Source: Agarophyton chilense
Lineage: Eukaryota > Rhodophyta > Florideophyceae > Gracilariales > Gracilariaceae
Direction of reading: 5' to 3'
Length of the DNA: 64,000 nucleotides
Assembly (NCBI GenBank): GCA_030374765.1
Contig: JARGXX010000088.1
Location: forward strand, 2,232,001 to 2,296,000
Of the stretch, positions 1 through 11,315 are shown in pieces (the first letter of the stretch is position 1; each line of letters begins with the position of its first letter). A program made the position numbers and the translations under genes. The notes under the pieces were generated by a model, which made no database searches, was not told the origin of the DNA, and worked only from the letters and a program-made list of their open reading frames with translations.

Positions 1-141
1 TTGATCATACAAAGTAGTTTTTTCGTCTAAGAAAGTCTAAGTGAGGGAAATTCCATCTTTGTATGGGAGAGCTTGGAGACTATCATCTTCATAAGAAGTG
101 GGACTGGAGAAGGCCCCTTTCGGTGGATTTTACGAGTAAAC
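1..141. other. Left flank of the Copia insertion
   Basis: This is the DNA into which the Copia element at 142 inserted. Its last five bases (137-141, TAAAC) nearly match the five after the right LTR (6697-6701, AAAAC), as expected for a short target duplication. A frame reading through it has no recognisable domain. It probably continues into 6697-7149 on the far side of the element. Confidence 0.5.
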
Positions 142-815
142 TGTTGAGGTTTGGTCGACTGTGCCCCCAAGCCCTTTGGAGTGTTGGAAATAGTGGAAAA
201 CAAAAAGTGGATTTAAGCATGGGCACTTTTGGGCACCCTCCGCGGAAAAACGCATATGCGCCTCATCTCAATCTCAACGTGAAACGGCCATCTGATTGGC
301 TACTGCAAATGCCCTCATGCAACGTGGTATGGACAAGTGGTCTGGTTCTAATGGGGCGTGTTGGGGCTTCGGCCCAAGTGGAGCGATTTGATTGGACGAG
401 AGCGCTGAATGAGCACGGGCTATGCAGTTGGAGAGAATGTGCGAATGTGGGCTGGATACGGGGTTTGGCCGTAACAGCCGAATCTGGGCTGCGCGGGGTG
501 GTTGGCACTGGCGCACCACTTTGGATGATTTTTTTGAGTTTTTATTTGATATGCTTCATGTTTGAAATTGTTTTGGCGCGCAACTCCTCGTCGCACAGTG
601 GCAAGGTGTGAGACGTGGGTGACCCGCCGACGGTCAGCACCGGCGGCGGAACTGCGTGCGAGGTAGATATAGTTTTCAATGACGGTCGCCAACGATCGAA
701 GTAAATTGTCAAGGCTGACTACCTTCCTTTGTTTCTCTTCTTTTATTTTTCTCTTCTTCTCGTCTTTTCCCCCTCTTCTTCCTTTTCCTTTACCTAACCT
801 GCGCTCACGTTGTGA
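142..815 (+). repeat. Left (5') LTR of the Copia element
   Basis: This 674-bp repeat begins TGTTGAGG and matches 6025-6696 almost base for base. The right edge is set where the two copies stop agreeing, at GTTGTGA before the primer site. The last roughly 95 bp are a pyrimidine-rich run followed by CTAACCTGCGCTCACG; a copy of that tail recurs inverted at 11316-11409. An open frame crosses each LTR but looks incidental. Confidence 0.93.
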
Positions 816-829
816 GGTTATGGGCCCAG
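816..829 (+). other. Primer-binding site matching the initiator tRNA-Met anticodon arm
   Basis: Directly after the 5' LTR stands GGTTATGGGCCCAG, the reverse complement of CTGGGCCCATAACC, the conserved anticodon-arm segment of eukaryotic initiator Met tRNA. Most LTR elements pair with the tRNA 3' end and so begin with TGG. Drosophila copia and yeast Ty5 are known to prime from an internal half-tRNA of this kind. The match is seen in the sequence; the priming mode is inferred from those relatives. Confidence 0.82.
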
Positions 830-1728
830 AGCGTCGACTCTTCGCAGACGTCACGCTCTACTAACATTTATTTGGATTCAAGAAGATTCCCTACTGCGAC
901 AGGTGCGCGATCTACGACTAACGCTCATCTGGATTCAAGAAGTTATTTTGTTTTGCGACAGGCGTGTACCCTGCGGACTTCCTCCTTGGTGGCGAAAACA
1001 TATCGCGTTTGTTAGTACCCCCTTGGCACGAGACCGGGAAGTCTGCCAAATCCTGCTCTCCGTCCGTAGAGTACGGAGGTCGATGAATTGGGCTTGGAAG
1101 TGTAGGAGCAACCGTACTACACCGCACGACCGCGCTACTTTCCCGCAAGAGGCTAGCTTGGGTCAACTGGGGGAAGTGTATCTTGACGACACCCCTCCTT
1201 GGGACGCCTCGTAGGGACTAAAAGCGCCGGACTCTGAAGTGCGCAGAGTTCGGTAGGTAATCAAAGCGTACCTCACCTGGAGAGAGTAACCAGGGTCCAG
1301 GGGATCATCCTTTAGGGTAGCGGAGGTAGTTTCTCCCGCCAGTGCGCCCGCCTACCTCGAGCAAGTCTCGGTAGGTTCAATCAAGAAGTTTCAACCCGAA
1401 GTCGAGAAGTTTGTCTGTTCCGGGTACGCCTTCTGCCACTGCCCGTGAGTATACTCCAAGCGTGGGAGCACCCGAGCTCCGCTTGTGATCGCGTACGAGA
1501 CGCGTCTCGGTGAGCGTTGCAGGCTACGTCAAAAGTCTCCGCTGTCGTCCTCGCTGTCGAACGTTTGAGTTGGGATACTCCGTTCGGGCAAGCTCGGCCA
1601 CGAATTCATCACTGCTCGTGGCCCTTTTCTTAAACTTCCCAAGGCATTGAGTCCCTCACTCTGCTTCCCTCTACTAATTAATTTCGTTTGGTTCCGTTCT
1701 ATCTGCTTCGTGGATAACAGACTGAAAT
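830..1728 (+). other. Long untranslated leader of the Copia element
   Basis: About 900 bp separate the primer site from the gag-pol start. Short frames occur but none shows a domain. The stretch holds near-repeated phrases such as TTGGATTCAAGAAG (868 and 930 areas). It probably serves as leader and packaging RNA, as is usual for this position. Confidence 0.6.
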
Positions 1729-4700
1729 ATGTCGGACACGGAAATGGAATCCGAAAGTACTACCGGGATGAAAATCCCTCGTTTTCATGGAAGGCGTGGT
1801 GATGATTATGCCCTATGGCGCCATCGCCTTCGTGCTGCATGCCGTGTTAAAGGTGTGTGGAACGTTGTGGAATCCGATTCTGGATATTCAGCAACTACTG
1901 AAGCAACATCGGATACCGCTATTGATAGCGCTCGAGTTGTCGCCAAGCGCGAGAAGGCATGTGGAATCATAATATGCGCCTTGGGTGATGCGCCACTTCG
2001 TGTGGTCATGGATGTCGACGACGACCCGGCGCGCATGCTCGCATTACTTGATGCACGGTATGCGTCCAATCGTACTGTATCCAGAATTGCTGTGCAGACT
2101 CAACTATTCCGTATGGGATACAATGGTCAGAATATGTCAGGCTATGTGGACCAGTACACGGCGTTATTTGCTCAGTTAGAGCGCATGGGGAAGGATGCGG
2201 CAGTACCGGAGTCGCACAAAGCTCCCATGTTACTTGCTTCTATTGATCCCAATTGCACACTGGAGTCTACTGCTGCAGCTCTTCGAACCAAGGATATCGC
2301 TGAGCTTACATGGGACTACGTGGCCACGACCCTCATAGATGAATACAACGCGAAACAGGTTTCTGCAAGGCCGTCTGGACGTAGTTCACGTCGCAAGAAG
2401 AAGGGCAGGAAAAAATCTGGTCGACATTCTGAATCGACTAATCGTACCCGCAGTAGTGCAAACAACGAAGATGAGGAGTCTGATGGTCACTCCGACATTG
2501 AGTCTACTGCTCGTGCACTTGCTGCCGCCTTGAGATCGTCATCATTTGATCGTTCAGGATCGAGCAATGGACATCATTGCGACTTCTGTGATCGCGATGG
2601 ACACACACAAGATCGTTGCTTTATGAATCCGGACAACCCGGACAACCACTTGCCGCAGAGTATCCTCGATAAACTGTCGCCACAACCCAAGCGAATGGGT
2701 GGCAGTAGTGGTAGAAGCGCCTCGAGCAAGTCTTCTGGAAAGTCTGGCAAAATCGAAATTGCTGGTGCAACTGTGGAAAGGACCACTATAGTTCCGCCGA
2801 ATGACCTGAGTACCTACGCAGACAGCGGTGCAACAGTACATTGCTTCCATTCTGTTTGTGCGTTCGTGCCCGGTTCACTTGAACCTTGCGACGAAAGGAC
2901 AGTGATGCTTGCCGATAACACATCTGTTGTATCTAAACAACGCGGAGAGGTGATCATTCCTTTGGACAATGCGAACATACGTCTGAGTGATGCCCTACTG
3001 ACCCCCGCTCTGGGATACAACTTGGTTTCAACCGGGTGTTTGGCCGACAAAGGTATTGAGTCGCTCTTCGGTCGTCATAGTGTACGTTTGACGCTAGAGT
3101 CAAATGGTTTTGAGGTGGGCATTGGTGATCGTGACAAGGTATCTCGCATGTACACACTGCCTCAACCTTTAGGGCATGCTGGTGTGGAACTTGCGCTTTC
3201 GACTAAGTCTACGGAGACTCAACTGTGGCACCGACGACTGGCTCACATCAACCAACGTGATCTGCAACATGTACACAAGTACGCAGATGGAGTGCCGCAC
3301 TTGTGTGACATGGAGGAGGTATGCCGAGCATGTCGACTTGGCAAAGCTCATAAGCTTCCGTTCCCAGGTCACTTTGAACATGCATCCGCGGTTGGTGACA
3401 TTGTGCACTCGGATATTGTAGGTCCTCTGGAAAAGTCTTTTCCGGAAAAGTTTCAATATGCATGTACATTCCTCGATGATCACTCACAGTATGTGTTCCT
3501 AGGTCTGGTGATCCATCGCAGTGCTCTTAGTGATGTGTTTGTGGGTATTGCGGCAAAGTTTAAGCAGCTTGGAGGAGTGGATATCAAAAGTTTGCACTCG
3601 GACGGTGCAGAAGAATATATTGCCCTGCAAGAGAACTTGGCAGCAGAACATGGCCTCACTTCTTTCTCTGCTCCATACACCCCCGAACACAACGCTATAG
3701 CTGAGCGCATCAATCGTACCATGGTGGAAGCTGCTCGATCGTTGCTGATCCAAGCCGATCTACCAGAATGTTTGTGGCCATATGCGCTGAAACATGTTAT
3801 CTTTGTGCGTAATCGAGTGCAACATTCTACCGTTAACAACAGTCCCTACTTTCTGGTAACTGGAAATAAACCTTTGTTGAAGCACGTGCGTGTGTTTGGA
3901 TGCACTGCATTCGTGCTAAGGACTCCGCGTGGACCCAAGTTCGAGTCTCGTGCACTTGAGGGAGTGTACTTGGAGACTCTTGAGCATGGTGTGTACAAGG
4001 TACTCGTCGTTGATAATGACGGTACTCCGCGTATTATTGAGTCACGACATGTTACTTTTGATGAATCCAAGTTCCCTGGCGCATCATCTCTTGCCAACTA
4101 CATGGATGATGAAAGTGCGTCAGATGCTGACTATAGCTCTGATATGGGATTATGTGATAGCATTGATGACGAATCGGATACCTTCTCCGTCGATAATGTT
4201 GAGGAGGAGGTGGTTCATGACGGATCCTCGCACCTGATTCCAGCACTCAGGCAGTCGGAGTCAGACTCCGGCAGCAATGAAGACGATGCACAGGATTCCG
4301 AAAGTGATGACGAAAGTGCTGCTGATGACCTTGATACATCTGCCAACGCTGATACGGAACCACGCTACCCGCGGCGCACGCGCCGTCAACCTCTGAGGTG
4401 GTTCATGGCAGGGTCTGCTCACTGTACATCGCAAGTCAAAGTCACTACTAGTGATGAGCCCTCACTCAAGGAGGCAATGTCCGCCAGTGCGGAGGAGCGT
4501 ACCATGTGGCAAGCAGCCGTCGATGAAGAGTTTTCATCATTGGAGTCGAAGCAAACTTGGAAACCTGATGACTCTCCTGCTTCACAACCACTACCAACTC
4601 ACGTCATACTGAAGGTAAAGCGCAATGCTGATGGGTCAGTTGAACGTTTTAAGGCTCGTGTTGTAGCCGGTGGAAACCACCAAACATATGGTCAGGACTA

Positions 4701-6030
4701 CATGGAGACTTATGCACCAGTTGTTTCGTTCTCTTTGGTTCGCATATTCTTGTATCTGACGTTATGCTTGCGCATGTATGTGGTACAGGTGGATGTGAAG
4801 ACTGCGTTTCTCCATGGCAAACTTGAGGAAGATGTGTGGATCATGTCACCTCGAGGTATACCTGGCGTGACTTCACGATGCTTCAAATTGCTCAAGGCTA
4901 TCTATGGACTGAAGCAAGCGCACTTGGCATGGCACAACAAACTATGCGAGGATATGAAAAGCATATGTTTTGAAGAGTTACCGAGTGCACCTTGCGTGTT
5001 TCGCCGCCAAAACGAGAGCAATGAGGATGCGTTCGTGCTAGTTTATGTGGATGACTTGCTAATATTCACAACTTCTGCCATGGAACGTGATGCGATTTTG
5101 GAGGAGCTTAAGTCGTTTTACGAGCTGCGTGTGGCGGACGAAGTGAACTTGTACCTCGGCGTTGAATTCAAATGGACTTTAGATTCAGATGGTCGACCTG
5201 TGTCGCTGTATCTTGGTCAGTCACTGTACACGGAAAGCGTGTTGCGCCGTTTCGGGTTTCAGCGATCCAAGCCGGCATGCACCCCTATGGTAGAATCTTT
5301 TTTTACCGGGTGGACATCTGAGAAAGACAAATCCATCCAAGATACTCAGCTGTACCAGCAGATCATTGGATCGCTTTTGTATTTGGCACTGAAAACTCGG
5401 TTGGATATATTAGCACCCGTCCTAATCTTGGCTCGTTTTCAGAAATCGCCCACGGCCTACTGTCACAAGGCAGCAAAGCGGGTTCTTCGTTACCTTCGCG
5501 GTACAACTGAACATGGTGTGCACTATCACTCTGGCATGGTGAAACTGGAGGCGTACGTTGACTCTGACTACGCTGCGGACACGCGTGATCGCAAGTCAAT
5601 GTCTGGTTTCTTAGTGAAGCTTGGCAAAGCGACATGTATGTGGGGCGCAAGAAAACAGGCTTCGGTGGCGTTGTCTACCGGCGAGGCCGAGTATTATGCT
5701 TTGACGCTTGCGTGTCAGGAGGTCATTTGGTTGAAGCGTGTGCTTAAGGAGATTGGATGGAAAGTGCAAGGTGCTGTGCCCATTCGTTCGGACAACCAGT
5801 GCGCCATTGACTGGGCAACTGGTGAACGCTGTCCGTCGGGTCGCGCTAAGCACATTGACGTTAAGTTGCACTTCGTTCGGGAACTAGTCAAGGATAGTCA
5901 CATCAATGTGACGTACGTTCCAAGTGAAGACAATGATGCGGACTTCTTAACTAAACCACTTGGCCCAGGTCTTCACAACAATAACGCGGACCGTGTTGGA
6001 CTTGGCCGACCAGTCGAGGAGGAGTGTTGA
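1729..6030 (+). CDS. Copia gag-pol polyprotein (1433 residues)
   Basis: One frame encodes the whole retrotransposon polyprotein. In order: a gag domain (about residues 10-170), a CCHC zinc knuckle (about 284-297, CDFCDRDGHTQDRC), an aspartic protease with an ADSGAT core (about 364), an integrase zinc-binding region ending CRACRLGK, the integrase D,D35E core (about 560, 624 and 658), a reverse transcriptase with YVDD (about 1106), and RNase H ending in a typical KHIDVKLHF block (about 1385). Length and order fit full Copia polyproteins. The start is the first ATG after the leader, and the stop lies six bases inside the 3' LTR, so coding and LTR overlap. Confidence 0.95.
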   Translation: MSDTEMESESTTGMKIPRFHGRRGDDYALWRHRLRAACRVKGVWNVVESDSGYSATTEATSDTAIDSARVVAKREKACGIIICALGDAPLRVVMDVDDDPARMLALLDARYASNRTVSRIAVQTQLFRMGYNGQNMSGYVDQYTALFAQLERMGKDAAVPESHKAPMLLASIDPNCTLESTAAALRTKDIAELTWDYVATTLIDEYNAKQVSARPSGRSSRRKKKGRKKSGRHSESTNRTRSSANNEDEESDGHSDIESTARALAAALRSSSFDRSGSSNGHHCDFCDRDGHTQDRCFMNPDNPDNHLPQSILDKLSPQPKRMGGSSGRSASSKSSGKSGKIEIAGATVERTTIVPPNDLSTYADSGATVHCFHSVCAFVPGSLEPCDERTVMLADNTSVVSKQRGEVIIPLDNANIRLSDALLTPALGYNLVSTGCLADKGIESLFGRHSVRLTLESNGFEVGIGDRDKVSRMYTLPQPLGHAGVELALSTKSTETQLWHRRLAHINQRDLQHVHKYADGVPHLCDMEEVCRACRLGKAHKLPFPGHFEHASAVGDIVHSDIVGPLEKSFPEKFQYACTFLDDHSQYVFLGLVIHRSALSDVFVGIAAKFKQLGGVDIKSLHSDGAEEYIALQENLAAEHGLTSFSAPYTPEHNAIAERINRTMVEAARSLLIQADLPECLWPYALKHVIFVRNRVQHSTVNNSPYFLVTGNKPLLKHVRVFGCTAFVLRTPRGPKFESRALEGVYLETLEHGVYKVLVVDNDGTPRIIESRHVTFDESKFPGASSLANYMDDESASDADYSSDMGLCDSIDDESDTFSVDNVEEEVVHDGSSHLIPALRQSESDSGSNEDDAQDSESDDESAADDLDTSANADTEPRYPRRTRRQPLRWFMAGSAHCTSQVKVTTSDEPSLKEAMSASAEERTMWQAAVDEEFSSLESKQTWKPDDSPASQPLPTHVILKVKRNADGSVERFKARVVAGGNHQTYGQDYMETYAPVVSFSLVRIFLYLTLCLRMYVVQVDVKTAFLHGKLEEDVWIMSPRGIPGVTSRCFKLLKAIYGLKQAHLAWHNKLCEDMKSICFEELPSAPCVFRRQNESNEDAFVLVYVDDLLIFTTSAMERDAILEELKSFYELRVADEVNLYLGVEFKWTLDSDGRPVSLYLGQSLYTESVLRRFGFQRSKPACTPMVESFFTGWTSEKDKSIQDTQLYQQIIGSLLYLALKTRLDILAPVLILARFQKSPTAYCHKAAKRVLRYLRGTTEHGVHYHSGMVKLEAYVDSDYAADTRDRKSMSGFLVKLGKATCMWGARKQASVALSTGEAEYYALTLACQEVIWLKRVLKEIGWKVQGAVPIRSDNQCAIDWATGERCPSGRAKHIDVKLHFVRELVKDSHINVTYVPSEDNDADFLTKPLGPGLHNNNADRVGLGRPVEEEC
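6016..6024 (+). other. Polypurine tract of the Copia element
   Basis: GAGGAGGAG lies immediately before the 3' LTR start (TGTTGAGG at 6025). This is the expected place and composition for the plus-strand primer. It also encodes the last few gag-pol residues. Confidence 0.75.
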
Positions 6031-6696
6031 GGTTTGGTCGACTGTGCCCCCAAGCCCTTTGGAGTGTTGGAAATAGTGGAAAACAAAAAGTGGATTTAAG
6101 CATGGGCACTTTTGGGCACCCTCCGCGGAAAAACGCATATGCGCCTCATCTCAATCTCAACGTGAAACGGCCATCTGATTGGCTACTGCAAATGCCCTCA
6201 TGCAACGTGGTATGGACAAGTGGTCTGGTTCTAATGGGGCGTGTTGGGGCTTCGGCCCAAGTGGAGCGATTTGATTGGACGAGAGCGCTGAATGAGCACG
6301 GGCTATGCAGTTGGAGAGAATGTGCGAATGTGGGCTGGATACGGGGTTTGGCCGTAACAGCCGAATCTGGGCTGCGCGGGGTGGTTGGCACTGGCGCACC
6401 ACTTTGGATGATTTTTGAGTTTTTATTTGATATGCTTCATGTTTGAAATTGTTTTGGCGCGCAACTCCTCGTCGCACAGTGGCAAGGTGTGAGACGTGGG
6501 TCACCCGCCGACGGTCAGCACCGGCGGCGGAACTGCGTGCGAGGTAGATATAGTTTTCAATGACGGTCGCCAACGATCGAAGTAAATTGTCAAGGCTGAC
6601 TACCTTCCTTTGTTTCTCTTCTTTTATTTTTCTCTTCTTCTCGTCTTTTCCCCCTCTTCTTCCTTTTCCTTTACCTAACCTGCGCTCACGTTGTGA
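6025..6696 (+). repeat. Right (3') LTR of the Copia element
   Basis: This 672-bp repeat is near-identical to 142-815. It carries the gag-pol stop codon in its first bases and ends GTTGTGA, after which the sequence departs from the left copy. Confidence 0.93.
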
Positions 6697-7149
6697 AAAA
6701 CTATGTCCAGAACTAGAACCTAAATGGTGTGAAATATGTGTTGTATTGGAGAGTTAATGGACCTGATAAGGTCACAATTCGGTGTTCTATCTGTCCGAAA
6801 CTGAAAGAAACAAGCGTCCACATCCAACAATCATTTGTCTTGATTGTGGAGAAGGGTTCTTATTTCGAACCAGACCGGAACTGAGAATGGACTTGGATCG
6901 CCCAATTTTCCAGCCGTGTTTCGGCTCAATTTAGTCCTATTACGACTTTTTTTGCGTATGATCTCGAACTCATGAGGTACGCTGACTTGTTCTACTTCTC
7001 GGCCATAGTTAGTGCAGTGTTCGTCCTACAATAGTCGGCCATATTTTGGCATACGTTAAAAGGCATATTTCAGGCCATTTTTTGGCCTGTTTTTAGCCGG
7101 AATTTTAAATAAAATTAAGGTCTAAGTACGGCCATATTACGGCCATATT
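6697..7149. other. Right flank: possible transposase zinc-ribbon remnant and GGCCATATTT repeats
   Basis: No intact gene is seen. Around 6720-6860, two overlapping plus frames show paired cysteines (CSIC in one frame, CLDC in another), recalling the zinc ribbon that ends piggyBac-type transposases; compare 36390-36530. From about 7000 to 7155 the phrase GGCCATATTT or close variants recurs at least five times. A similar phrase, GGCCATATTTGGCA, stands near 36853, beyond the other zinc ribbon. The Copia element may therefore have landed in a relative of that DNA transposon. Weak evidence. Confidence 0.3.
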
Positions 7150-10100
7150 TTGTCCACTCATGCTGCGCACTGGGATCAGGGACGCAGCCCGTTTCAACAA
7201 GTGGTGCCCGCCCTGATCCAGTCCAAGAACTCGAGGACCTGGATCTCAGCCACGTCCCGGAGTCATACCGCCATAAATTGCGAGAGCTTTAAAGGGACTT
7301 CCCCACTATGTGAGACGGCTCCCTTGGTGATATTGCCACTACAGAACACCGGATTGATTTGCTACCGGACACCCGACCCATCTCTCAGCACCCATACCGT
7401 GCCAGACCCGCTGCACGCGCGGAGGAAAAAGCACAAGTGGATAAAATGCTTCGAGCAGGAGTCAATGAACCGGTTCAGTCGCCGTGGGCTTCATCAGTAG
7501 TACTGGCTCCAAAGCAGCATGGTTCCTGGAGGTTTTGCGTCGACTACCGTCGGTTGAATGCCGTCACAGTCAAGGACGTGTATCCAATCCTAAGAATGGA
7601 CGAGTACATTGAATCGCTGGGCATTGCCACCGTCCCAACAACCCTGGACGCCAATTGGGGATACTGGCAAGTTCCGGTAAGGAAGCAAGACCAAGATAAA
7701 ACCGCTTTCGCGTGTCACTCCGGTCTCTACCGTTTCAAACAGATGCCTTTTGATCTTACCAACGCCCCCGCCACTTTCCAGCGAGCCATCGACATCCTAT
7801 TGGCCTGCTTCAAATGGCGTATCTGCCTGGTCTACCTGGATGACATAATCGTTTTCTCAGATAATCTGGACAAACATCTTACTCATGTGAGGGATATCAT
7901 GACCAAGCTTTGAGATGCGGGTTTCACTCTTAAGATGAAGAAATGTGACTTCTTCACGGACACCGTGAAGTATCTCGGCCATGTTATCCGTCCAGGACGT
8001 GTTACAATCGAGGAGACTCGTGTTAAGTCACTCAGCGAGGCTAAAGAACCGCGGACGCAAACCGAGCTTCGTTCCTTTCTGGGACTCGCAAACGTCTACC
8101 GACGACTCATCCCGCACTTTGAGGACAACGCTCCACCGTTAAACGCACTTTTGCAGAAAGGCCAACCACCAAAACTGGACCCCTTAACCCCCGTTTAAAC
8201 GGAATCTTTCAACTCTCTTAAGGATTCTGTCGTCTCCGCCCCGATCATCTCGTGGCCCAAGCCTGGAAGGCCTTTCACCGTAGATACGGACGCCAGCGAT
8301 TACCAAGTAGGTTGTGCACTGTTTCAAACTGCACCCAATAGGGAAAGACGCCCCGTAGGGTACTGGCCCCAATCGCTCAACGTCCACGAGAAGAATTACT
8401 CCATCTCGAAGAAGGAATGCCTTGCAGTAGTGTGGGCATTACAAACGCTGCGCCCCTATCTCATAGGTAATCATTTCACCGTTTTTACGGACCACGAATG
8501 ACTTCGATGGTTACTCTCCATCTCGGAGCCTTCAGGCCGCTTGATGCGTTGGCGTCTCCGTCTAGCGGAATTTGACTTTGACGTGCAGTACCAAAAAGGA
8601 TCGTACAACACCCAAGCCGATGCTCTCTCCCGCCTGGTCAGTACTGGCGAAGCATCACCCGTCAAAGACAATGAAATGCCCTGCTTAGCAGTGAATGGCG
8701 ACGACGCTACCATCAAGGACGAGGAACGAGACACGGACTCTTCAGATTCCGGTTCCGAATTGGACGACTTTCTTCTCTCGGAAGATTCCGAGAAACCCTT
8801 ACCAGGGAACTTCGTGCCTATTACTCTAGAGGAGATGATACGGGAGCAATTCACTGACCCGTTCTGCGCGAAGATCCGCGCTCAACTCAATGGAGGAGGT
8901 ACTCTCCCCATGCAGGTGAATGACACCGGATACCTTGTACGGACCGTCGGATCGCACCCACAAATCGTGGTACCACATAACCTCCAGTCGAGAGTCTTGC
9001 GGTTGTCGCACTACTCTAAACTGAGTGGCCACATCGGGGGACGTAAACTTTACCTCACCCTACGCCGTAACTTCTACTGGGCTGCAATGGCAGTGAACTG
9101 CTACGCAACGGTGCGGTTTTGTACCGATTGCGCTCGGAACCGTGTCAAACTCCGCCGTCATGCGACGAAGTTGAAGCTGTTTCCAGTTCGCACTTCATTG
9201 GAGTTTGTGGCCATCGATATACTCGGTCCCTTCCTTACCACTAAGCGGAATTACAAGTTCTTACTCGTAACTACGGATCGCTTCTCCAAGCTTGCCCGGA
9301 CCGTACCGTTACGGAAGATCTCCGCTATGAGCGTGGGTCAAGCCTTCGTCCTACACTGGGTCTTCGTCTACGGTGCACCGGTCAACCTTCTCTCCGATAA
9401 CGGGGGACAGTTCGCCTCTCGTTTTTTCGAGGATGTGTGTTGCATCTTGGACATTGAGAACCTTTTCACGACCACCTACCACCGCCGAACTAATGGGCAT
9501 GCCGAACGGTCCAACCGGACATTACTTGCGACACTCCGTTCATACGTTGCAGACCACCCCAAAGATTGGGACTTGTTCACTGATGCGCTCACCTTTGCAT
9601 ACAATACACATGTGCACAGGACAACTGGACTAACGCGCTTCGAGTTGGTACTGTCCCGTACCCCACCGCCCGTGGCGCTGGAACCACAGCCCACGCTGGA
9701 TACCCTTCCGTCACCGACTGCTTACCGCGAAGCGTGGGAAACATGGCTCACGAAGCTCGTTCCCGCCGCACGTTCAATGGGTCGAGCCCAGGCCGCTTAT
9801 AAGCGTGACTTTGATATCAAAGCCCCTCGCTCGCTGCCACGTCTCGCCCCCGACAGTTATGTATTCATCCGCAAGGAGTATTGGAACCCAGAGAAGGAGA
9901 ATCGCCACAAGCTGTCACCCGTTGCCGACGGCCCCTTTCGAGTTATTTCGGTGGCTTCCGACACTGTCGTTGTTGACCTCGCTGGTAATCACGAACGCAT
10001 CTCCCGCGATCGCGTGGTATGGGCTCCTCCGCCGTTAACATCCCAACCTACTGGTGTGACTGCTCCCGTTGAATCGGATTCATCGACCCCCCTACCCCAG

Positions 10101-11129
10101 GTCCACCCGCGTCCCTACGCGTTACCATACCCATCCCGGGGTTTTTCTGACCATCCGCTACCCGCGGCGCCCAACCTGAAAGGAATCGTGTCGCGCATTC
10201 GTCGCTCCTCCCCAGTCCACCCGACCGACACCAACTCCGGTGCATCGTCTAAGGAGGGGGAGGCGCCCGACAGCCGTCGTAATCCGGTCGATACCGTCGC
10301 TGGAAACGCCGCACCGTCGCGTGTCATTCTTCGCCCGTCAGGGTGCCTGATACCGACGTCCGGCAAGACTCGACGCAGTCACTATCCAAGCCTCCGAACG
10401 CAGCTGCGGATAACGCCACCAACCCTCGCCGAGGTGTCACCACACGTACAACACGGAATGAAAATGCGCTTGACGCACCGCAGCCTGATACAGTACGAGT
10501 GGACGACGCACCGCCAAGTACCCCGCACAGGGAGGCGGATACATCCACGGCGCCGACGCCGGACCGCCAGCCATTGGAACTCTCACGTGACTACACGGAA
10601 ACTCGCCGTGGGACAGAGAGGTGCGACAATGCGCCACCGCCCCAGCGAATCTCACCGCCGAAGCGAGCTTCACCACGCCGATTAGCGGAACGACCACGCG
10701 GGTTACCCGCCGGTGTGGGCCCTCCAACCGGAGTGGGAAACGCCGAAGCAAAGCAGGCACTTGGGGAAAATGAACCGCCGAAGTCGGGTCGACATTCTAC
10801 TCAGCCGAGGACTGCCTCGCGCGCTACACGGTCCGACCGGAGCAAAGCCGCCCAAAGCGTGATCACTTCGGTACCCCCTGGCTCAGGACGGGTACCACCC
10901 ATAAACAGCGACATCCCCATACGGGATGGCCGGGAAGTGTACCGACAAGAGTTCGTGGTCGGACGCATTTTGGAGCACTCCTACCACCCAAAGGGGTATA
11001 TCTAATACTTGGTCCGTTGGTACGGGTACGGCCCCGAATGGGATTCAGACGAACCGATGGAGCACCTACCTCGGTCAAAGGTGGTACAGTATCATCTTCG
11101 TACTGTCACGGCTTTGCCGGCTACCATAG
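7150..11129 (+). mobile_element. Ty3/Gypsy chromovirus-type element A, broken and 5'-truncated
   Basis: Forward-strand remains of a Gypsy pol region. Reverse transcriptase lies at about 7330-8200 (core LVYLDDIIVF), RNase H at about 8200-8650, the integrase zinc-binding and catalytic domains at about 8880-9700, a long proline-rich tail to about 10900, and a chromodomain-like end at about 10930-11100 (FVVGRILEH and VRWYGYGPEWD are visible). No gag, protease or LTR was recognised, so the left end is missing. It has several breaks. Its reverse transcriptase resembles that of element B more than that of C. Confidence 0.88.
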
Positions 11130-11315
11130 ACAGAGCCCAAGTGGGATAAGAAGACACCCGATGGGGATAAAGGAACAGAAGGTCTGAACAAGGACCCTTA
11201 AAAGAAGGAGAAGATGCACAGAAGACCTGGAGAAGGACACTCAGAAGAAGTGGAAGAGAAGAAAGAAAACAAATACGTCATAGACGGAAGCAGTTTACTA
11301 TTTTCGAAGTTTCTG

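Larger units (their letters stand above)
142..6696 (+). mobile_element. Ty1/Copia LTR retrotransposon, looks whole and young
   Basis: A complete-looking Copia element: LTR (142-815), primer site (816-829), leader, one long gag-pol frame (1729-6030), a polypurine tract (6016-6024) and a second LTR (6025-6696). Domain order is gag, zinc knuckle, protease, integrase, reverse transcriptase, RNase H; integrase before reverse transcriptase defines Copia. The two LTRs differ by one substitution and one 2-bp length change over about 673 bp, so the insertion is very recent. It splits older DNA, possibly a cut-and-paste transposon, and is followed by Gypsy element A. Confidence 0.95.

Noticed and set aside
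170-611. An open frame of about 140 residues in each Copia LTR (also near 6040-6446)
   Set aside because: It is present only because both LTRs are the same repeat. It has no domain and no conserved start, and it overlaps the gag-pol stop in the right LTR.
420-854. Lys/Arg-rich reverse frame in the LTR tail, repeated at 11320-11410
   Set aside because: The basic peptide is just the reverse reading of a pyrimidine-rich LTR tail.
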